NCBI RefSeq assembly: GCF_000090795.2
Contig: NW_003546245.1
Location: 371,379 to 411,054, forward strand
DNA length: 39,676 nucleotides
Source: Amphimedon queenslandica
Taxonomy: Eukaryota; Porifera; Demospongiae; Haplosclerida; Niphatidae
Direction of reading: 5' to 3'
Made by a program: the position numbers and the translations under genes. Under the pieces are notes generated by a model. That model did not search any database. It was given only the letters and a program-made list of their open reading frames with translations, and was not told the DNA's origin. Positions 33,201 to 39,676 of this stretch are shown piece after piece (the first letter of the stretch is position 1; each line of letters opens with the position of its first letter).

Positions 33201-35944
33201 TTCATTTTCTGATACACATCAATGTCCTTATGCTATGTAGCAAGTTTGAGCTCTTTCCAACAAATGTTTTTAAAGTTATGGCCATTTTTAAAAATTAGCC
33301 AATTTTTGAAAAATACATTTTCTAATGCATATTGATGTTCTTATGCTATGTAGCAAGTTTGAGCTGATTCCGACAAATATTTTTGGAGTTATGGTCATTT
33401 TTTAAAAACTTCAAATTTCGGAAAAATACCCTGTACTATAGCCCATGGTTTTTTTTCAAAAAATGGCTAAAAAATCACCCCAAATTTTAATTACATTTTC
33501 TAATACATATTGATGTTCTTATGCTATGTAGCAAGTTTGAGCTGTTTCCGACAAATATTTTTTTCAAGTTATGGTCATTTTTAAAAACTCTAGATTTCGG
33601 AAAAATACCCTGTACTATAGCCCATGAGTTTTTTCAAAAAATGGCTAAAAAATTACCCCAAATTTTTATTACATTTTCTAATACATATTGATGTTCTTAT
33701 GCTTTGTAGCAAGTTTGAGCTGTTTCCAACAAATATTTTTGGAGTTATGGTCATTTTTAAAAAACTCCAAATTTCGGAAAAATACCCTGTACTATAGCCC
33801 ATGGTTTTTTTCAAAAAATGACTAAAATATCACCTCAAATTTTTATTACATTTTCTAATACATATTGATGTTCTTATGCTATGTAGCAAGTTTGAGCTGT
33901 GTCCAACAAATATTTTCCGAGTTATGGCCATTTGTTAAAAATGGCCAATTTTTGAAAAATACCCTGTACTATAGCCCATGGTTTTTTTCAAAAATTGGCT
34001 AAAAAATCACCCCAAATTTTTATTACATTTTCTAATACATATTGATGTTTTTTCCTATGTAGCAAGTTTGAGCTGTTTCCGACAAATATTTTCCGAGTTA
34101 TGGCCATTTGTTAAAAATGGCCAATTTTTGAAAAATACCCTGTACTATAGCCCATGGTTTTTTTCAAAAAATGACTAAAATATCACCTCAAATTTTTATT
34201 ACATTTTCTAATACATATTGATGTTCTTTTGCTATGTAGCAAGTTTGAGCTGTGTCCGACAAATTTTTTTTCGAGTTACAATCCTTTTAAAATTGTCCTC
34301 TTATAGGGTGAACTGGTGGCTTGTGGTGTTCTCTCTGGCAATCGTAACTTTGAGGGACGTATCAATCCTCATACAGCTGCTAACTACCTTGCCTCCCCTC
34401 TCCTGTGTATTGCATATGCCATTGCTGGGACTGTACTCATTGATTTTGAGAAAGAGCCATTAGGTAAGAGAGAGAGGGAGCCATTAAATCACTTTTCTCT
34501 CATTTCAAAGGTAAGGATCCTTCCGGACAGCCTGTGTTTCTCCGTGACATTTGGCCTCTAAGAGCCGATATTCAAAAAGTTGAAGTAGAGTATGTCCGGC
34601 CTGCAATGTTCACTGAAGTATATTCTAAAATAACTGTGGGTAATTCCCGTTGGAATGCTCTGGAGGCTCCTCAGTCAATCCTTTATCCTTGGGACACCAG
34701 CAGCACCTACATTAAGCATCCTCCTTTCCTTGAAAATATGGTAAATAAAAATAACAATGGTTAGCCCAGTTTTTATAACTTGATTACTATGCAGCTTAAC
34801 CACAAAAATTTGTGTGGCTTATCATTAAATTTTTAATTTTTTAGACAGTAGATATTCCTCCTGTTCCTACTATTGAAGAAGCCTATCCACTCCTTAATCT
34901 AGGGGACAGTGTCACCACTGATCACATCAGTCCTGCTGGGAGCATTGCCAGGAATTCACCAGCTGCTAGATACCTGAGCAGCAAAGGGTAAGCTAGTGTT
35001 GTACGTGTATCATATAGCAGGAAGGATTTGGTGTTATTTTATTCTAATGAGCAAAGATAAACAATTAATGAGGCACCTTCTAATGCACCCCTCTACTGCC
35101 AGTTGCTCTATATCAATATGTCCTTCTATACAGCATTTCATTTTGAATCTTTTTGTTTGTCTTAGACTCACACCTCGCGAGTTCAACTCTTACGGCTCAA
35201 GAAGAGGGAATGATGATGTTATGGCCAGAGGCACTTTTGCTAACATTCGTCTCCTGAACAAGTTTATAGGCAAAGCTGGACCAAAGACTATACACTTACC
35301 ATCAGAAGAACAAGTGATACTATGAAGCTTTACTTTGCTCTTTATCAAAATACACTGTAGATGGATGTGTTTGATGCTGCAATGAGATACAAGAAAGAAG
35401 GAAGGGACTTGATAATACTGGCTGGTAAGGACTATGGAAGTGGATCTTCAAGGGATTGGGCTGCTAAAGGACCTTGGATGCTGGTAAAAAAAACTATAAT
35501 TATTGAGACGGGGGAAGGAGGAGCAAAAATATGGAGGGACAACTTAGCCATATTTGCTATATTTAGGGAGTAAAAGCTGTTATAGCAGAAAGCTATGAAA
35601 GGATACACAGGAGCAATCTGGTTGGAATGGGTGTCATACCACTGCAGTACTTGCCTGGAGAGACTGCTGATACTCTTGGTCTGACTGGTAAAGAGAAGTA
35701 CAGCATTAAAGTGCCTGAAAATCTGATGCCCGGTCAAACTATTAATGTAGAAGTAAGTAAAGGAAGATAGAAATAGTATAAATACAAATTTTTTGTTATT
35801 TTCCATTTTGAAATTTTTATTTTATTGTAGGTTTCAAATGGTAAAGCTTTCAAAGTGAGGGTAAGGTTTGATACAGACGTGGAGCTGAATTACTTCAAGC
35901 ATGGAGGGATATTACAGTTTATGGTCCACAAGCTATTGAAGTGA
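29091..35944 (+). CDS. ACO1: Iron regulatory protein 1 / cytosolic aconitase
   Basis: Twenty-one exons: 29091-29100, 29150-29236, 29344-29512, 29644-29764, 29833-29919, 30001-30063, 30256-30376, 30503-30642, 31040-31119, 31183-31375, 31615-31731, 31821-31911, 32676-32880, 33025-33109, 34307-34463, 34511-34740, 34845-34987, 35166-35313, 35361-35483, 35567-35752, 35831-35944. They total 889 residues, the length of human IRP1. With a 4Fe-4S cluster it isomerises citrate and isocitrate; without it, family members can bind iron-responsive elements. The three cluster cysteines are present: SCTNTSNPS and [11 protein letters not shown]. Other IRP1 motifs: [72 protein letters not shown] (both arginines), [48 protein letters not shown]. 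No targeting presequence is seen, and the sequence is IRP1-like rather than mitochondrial aconitase. Intron 14 (33110-34306) holds a tandem repeat array. Introns 3, 6 and 10 end in long CT tracts. Confidence 0.96.
30182..30241 (+). repeat. (CT)n tract before an ACO1 3' splice site
   Basis: About 60 bp of TC repeats 14 bp upstream of the acceptor for the exon at 30256. Similar CT/TTTC tracts precede the exons at 29644 (about 29594-29640) and 31615 (about 31545-31612). Confidence 0.85.
30643..31039 (+). other. ACO1 intron 8
   Basis: 397-bp intron. It is AT-rich with no repeat array, ORF or RNA gene that I can see. Confidence 0.5.
31912..32675 (+). other. ACO1 intron 12
   Basis: 764-bp intron with a short (GT)n run near 31945-31958 and otherwise AT-rich unique-looking sequence. 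A 68-codon ORF at 32138-32344 has no support. Confidence 0.5.
33180..34280 (+). repeat. Tandem array of a ~178-bp repeat in ACO1 intron 14
   Basis: Seven copies of the anchor TATGCTATGTAGCAAGTTTGAG or variants, at about 33230, 33342, 33520, 33698, 33875, 34053 and 34229. The spacing is 177-178 bp, except the first interval of about 112 bp, which lacks the junction. The junction CCCTGTACTATAGCCCATGG (about 33429, 33609, 33786, 33961, 34138) is a decayed form of the CCCTGTACTATAGTACAGGG palindrome. The reverse complement lines up along its length with the units in the PRUNE2-like, ENO and ISOC2 introns (GCTCAAACTT, CATAAG.ACAT, ATATGTAT.AGAAAAT..TATAAAAAT), so all four arrays are one family. 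Confidence 0.9.
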
Positions 35945-36213
35945 TGCCTCTCTCTCTCAATTTTATTATTCAGTGATGACTTGTAGCATTATTATTATTA
36001 TCATTGACATCATTATTTTTACAATAAGTACATGCTGGTATACAGTTGTCTGCTGTGAACTTGTTTGACTGTTACATGTATAGAACTATAGATTATGTTT
36101 AGTTTTTTCAATCATGATAATTAACAGGAAGAAATTCAAAGAATGCGATAGACAGAGAGAAAACTAGAAGAAAAATCAAATGAAAGTTCCTAAATTAAAG
36201 TTATCAAAAACAG
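35945..36213. other. Tail-to-tail intergenic region, ACO1 / beta-helix gene
   Basis: 269 bp, AT-rich with a (TTA)n run at about 35990-36001. No feature beyond presumed 3' UTRs. Confidence 0.45.
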
Positions 36214-39200
36214 CTAAGCATTACTCTCATGGACACTCTCATTATCACGTACACCATAGCTTTTAAAACTATGTGAATGCATTAACTCGTTAGATCTATT
36301 ATTGACAGATTGATGAATGTCAGAATTACTGACCAGTGGCTGTCTCGCTTCATTATCTCTGTCTCTAACAGCACAGCGTCTCTTACAGCAGCAATAAACT
36401 TTTGAGAACCATTCCTTTAAAGTATCCCAGTTCCTCAGGTAAAAGAGGCGACAATAAACAATTGCAATCCATACAAGAGGAATCCACACTAGTATACCTT
36501 GAAGGATGAAAGCCCATTTAGATAGTGGAACATCTGCCAATGTATATGCATACTGATAGAGGCTTAGAGCTATCAGCAGTGAGAGAAGTAGCATTGAAGA
36601 AGCCTCTATGATATTGGGATCAATCTTTTTAGGGGTCACCCCATCTTCTTGCGTCCTCTTATACGGATGGAATAAGACAACAGCAATGGCGTAGGTTATA
36701 CATATAATGAACTGGAGGAATAGCAAAATGAAAGCGTTCCAGGCAAAAATGAACGGGACGACTATCAGAAGACGAATGAGGAAGAGAACACTTGAAAACC
36801 ACTGATAGTTACCGGGCTCAAATCGTGTGATGAAGTAAACATTAAAGTATCGTGTACACCTAAACTTACAATAGTAGAAGCATGTATTGGTACAGAGATG
36901 CCATGTCTGCAGTTTAATTTCTACTTTCATTTTATTTCTATTAATTGGTTCCTTGTATTTGCAGTCCCGGTTGGGTTTTATTTCTCTTTTAGTACGAAAT
37001 TCATTTTGGAATTGACCCAAGAGATGATTTAGAAACCCTTGATTATTATCTGGGTCATTGGGTCTGTAGAAAAACAAGAAAATTGGAACTATCAGCAGGT
37101 ATGTGAGCCCAAAAACACAAGCAAACAAAAAGTAAGGTAAGTGACGCTTGCCTAAAAATTCAACAGTTCCATCCAGGTATAAGACATGCTTGACATTGCC
37201 AGTCTCAGTTTCTGTTAGTGCAACGTATGTTAGTAAGTAGCTTGTTATAACTGCCACATTGGTGTAGGAGAGCATTATGGCTGTGGCCAAGAAGTTGCAG
37301 GGCCTTGTTCTTCCTGCTCTTATAAAATTTTTTAATATAATAACAATCTGTATTACAATTTGGTTTACAGAATGTGCCACATGTGCAGCACTTGCAGAAG
37401 GTACGAGAGCAGTAGTGAACTAATGCAGAGAGAAGGACTACGAACAAGGGGACTAGAGCAGCAACATAATTGATTGCAATAACTGTTACAAAATTTGAAT
37501 TCCTTGAAAAACAATGTGTTTCTTGCAATGACCTTGCAAAGTACAAATTAAAGGAGTCATACAGTTCAGTGTATGCCCTTTGCAGCTTATCAGCTCCAGA
37601 ACTATTATACAGTGAATTGAAGGCTATGATACCACCACCATCCAAAAGTACTATACTGGAGACTAGTTGACAAAGTAATATTGGGCCATGAAATAATCCA
37701 GATGTAAGTGGAACGTCAAAAATATAAACTGCAATGAGATAGACCAAAGGAAGGAGAACATCACATATGATAAATATACTAACACCAGCAGGATCAACTG
37801 TATGTGTACACTTAACACACTTGAATTTGTCATAACTAATAGCAGGGGCAAACGTATCATTACACTGATTGCACAGCACACCTCCACTATGGTTGCTACA
37901 ATACTTCCTTTCAAATTCGTCCAGTGATTGATTGAGTGTAATGTGGACAGGAACCTGTTGTGTTTTACAACTTATACATTGACCATACACAGTCTTGTTG
38001 CTATAATTGCCTATCCAGTATCCTTGGAGGAGTTCAGCAGTAAATGTTTCATTATTACAACTAAAAATTCCTGCCTTGGTATATGGTGAACACGTACACT
38101 GCAAGTATGAATGTCTTGCAGTACGCTGCTTTAAAATAAGGCCTGGATGGCAATCCTCAAATACCACTTTAAGATCAAACTGTACAATATTTTGCTGAAC
38201 AGCTTCAACATGTATTATACCTTTGACAGTTTTATTTGAAGTTGGATACACAAAGACCGTATCATCAGAAACGTAATAATAGTCATTGTGAATTGTAACG
38301 TTCTCATTCTGTGAATAAATGTGATAAATATACTCACTTACGTTTGAGTTTTGATCATTCAGTGGTTGAATTTCAAGCTTTGCTTCTTCACCAGGCCTTA
38401 ATTTAATAACTCCATCAGATTTTTTTGGATCAAATGAAGCAATATCAGTTTGAATCTGACTCATGCATGCATTTTGAGATGTGTCAGAGTTATATTCCCA
38501 GACTGACTCCTCCTCTTCATTCCAGCAGAACACATTCATCAGTCTCTCATTAATGTCATAAGCATAGCCACTAAGAAGGGCACAGGGTTTAATTGTTGAA
38601 GCATAAATTGAGTTATTATGAAGATTAGCAGTATTATTCCTAAAATTAAAAGTGGTGGACCACTTACTAGGGACAACAGTCGCGTTACTATAGCGTATCA
38701 AACAGTCGAGTGATGTTTTTTCTAAACTAGTTCCGAATGATTCAGCATAAATTGCTCCTCCACGATTGCGAACTTTGTTGCCCTCAAACAAGAAACTAGT
38801 GTTGCGGCTGATTTCAATAAAAGCAGATGAATATAAGGCTATAGCTCCACCATTCACACCAGCATTATTAACAAACTCTGCAATGGTGTCTGGCATAAAT
38901 GATACTTTTGATACAGAGACAACTAGAGCAGTTCCAAAACAATTATCCTGAAAAGTTACCCATTTGTTAAAAACAACTGGAACTGTGTCGACATACATTG
39001 CACCAGCTCCAATAACACTTCCACGATCAGTACTTTGAGAAATGAAAATCATATTTGAAATGAAGAAACAGTTTACAAAGACAACATCATGTATTGTTCC
39101 TTCACTGACTGTGTGAAAAATAGACAAATCTATAGCAGAGCCTAGCCTCCCTTTATTTCCTTCCCAAATACAATCAGATATTATTAACTGATTTAAATCA

Positions 39201-39676
39201 TCAGCAGTGCCATTGGGTAATTGACGAGGAGTTAGGTAAAACATGCCCCCTCCTCTGGCATCAGCTGAGTTTTCTGTAAAATTTGTTTGGTTGATAATGA
39301 ATTTGTTGTTCCTGGGGACCAAACCAGAAGTAAAGGGCGAAAAAAGATAAGCAAAGAGAGCTCCTCCTCCAGATTTGATAGCTCTATTGCTAGTAAAAAC
39401 ATTGAAACTTGACAGAGCTACTATATTATTGTAGACACTGTCCTGTACGCTGACATGAAGCCCACCTCCAAGAACAGCTGTATTATTAATCCACTGGCAG
39501 TGTATAATGTTAAAGATGTTATTGCTAGCAGTTCCTTTGAATACTATAGATAAGCCTCCACCATAACCAAAAGCGTCATAGTTTTTACCAAACGGAAGAA
39601 CAAATCTTTGCTCTATTGACAAATTGTGAGCTTTATTATCCTCAAAGATAGTATCTGCTATACTGTAATGGGAATT
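36214..39676 (-). CDS. Large surface protein: beta-helix ectodomain, Cys-rich module, multi-span membrane domain (5' partial)
   Basis: An open frame runs from the right window edge to 37205, and a second frame continues from 37380 down to the stop at 36214. I join them by a 91-nt intron (37314-37404; donor C|GTACCTTCT, acceptor GAGCAG|GA), giving LVHYCSR then GRTRPCNFLATAIMLSY. A frameshift is the alternative. About 1,120 residues are visible. The ectodomain has repeated GGG-(L/A/M)-containing turns with Asn-rich strands (YGGGLSIVF, LGGGLHVSV, SGGGALFAY, ARGGGMFYL, NGGAIALYS, NRGGAIYAE), as in parallel beta-helix (pectin-lyase-like) proteins, and many N-glycosylation sites. A Cys-rich block with CxC and CNQCND motifs follows. 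About eight hydrophobic helices come next (for example VSIFIICDVLLPLVYLIAVY, YFLFACVFGLTYLLIVPIFL, VLFLIRLLIVVPFIFAW, SSMLLLSLLIALSLYQYAY). The cytoplasmic tail has CCCKRRC and is Ser/Asn-rich. Ligand and signalling are unknown. Confidence 0.75.

Noticed and set aside
33978..34178. 66-codon ORF in ACO1 intron 14
   Set aside because: It lies inside the tandem repeat array and follows the repeat sequence, with no independent support.
29091..35944. Mitochondrial aconitase (ACO2) or bacterial AcnA contaminant
   Set aside because: The 20 spliceosomal introns exclude bacteria. The length and motifs follow IRP1, and no presequence is seen.

Overview
The window is eukaryotic, almost certainly animal. 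Every recognisable gene except one (the intronless TLNRD1-like gene) has short introns with GT-AG (twice GC-AG) ends, and the proteins are typical animal ones (PRUNE/BCH, SECISBP2, CDC42SE, TLNRD1, TAPT1, STRA6-like, IRP1). The compact AT-rich layout, frequent (ATT)n runs, very short intergenic gaps and a beta-helix plus multi-membrane-span surface protein all suggest a sponge, most likely a demosponge of the Amphimedon type. The species call is inference.

Layout, left to right: a STRA6-like vitamin A transporter (+, cut by the left edge); a PRUNE2-like fusion of a DHH phosphoesterase with a BCH/CRAL-TRIO domain (-); SECIS-binding protein 2 (+); enolase (-); CDC42 small effector (+); a membrane-anchored SH2-like protein I cannot match to a known family (-); LSM7 (+); dUTPase (-); an isochorismatase-domain protein ISOC2 (-); intronless TLNRD1 (+); mitochondrial carrier SLC25A44 (+); TAPT1 (-); an unrecognised type I membrane protein (+); IRP1/cytosolic aconitase ACO1 (+); and a beta-helix/multi-span protein (-, cut by the right edge). 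Splice models were built by hand. For the 13 genes complete in the window, the summed exon lengths are divisible by three and the lengths are plausible (889 residues for IRP1, 436 for enolase, 452 for TAPT1).

The genes do not form a pathway. They are mostly housekeeping genes packed in head-to-head pairs (PRUNE2-like/SBP2, ENO/CDC42SE, SH2-like/LSM7, ISOC2/TLNRD1, TAPT1/type I receptor) that probably share short bidirectional promoters, and in tail-to-tail pairs (STRA6-like/PRUNE2-like, SBP2/ENO, CDC42SE/SH2-like, LSM7/DUT, SLC25A44/TAPT1, ACO1/beta-helix).

The most unusual content: (1) a repeat family of about 178-186 bp, with a 20-bp palindrome at its unit junctions, that sits in introns of four genes and always in the same orientation relative to transcription; (2) an SH2-like domain lacking the FLVR arginine and fused to a C-terminal membrane anchor; (3) a short PRUNE-BCH fusion; (4) a 424-bp TA-flanked inverted-repeat element carrying CRE sites in a shared promoter; (5) an in-frame (ATT)n microsatellite that encodes part of a membrane helix in the STRA6-like protein.
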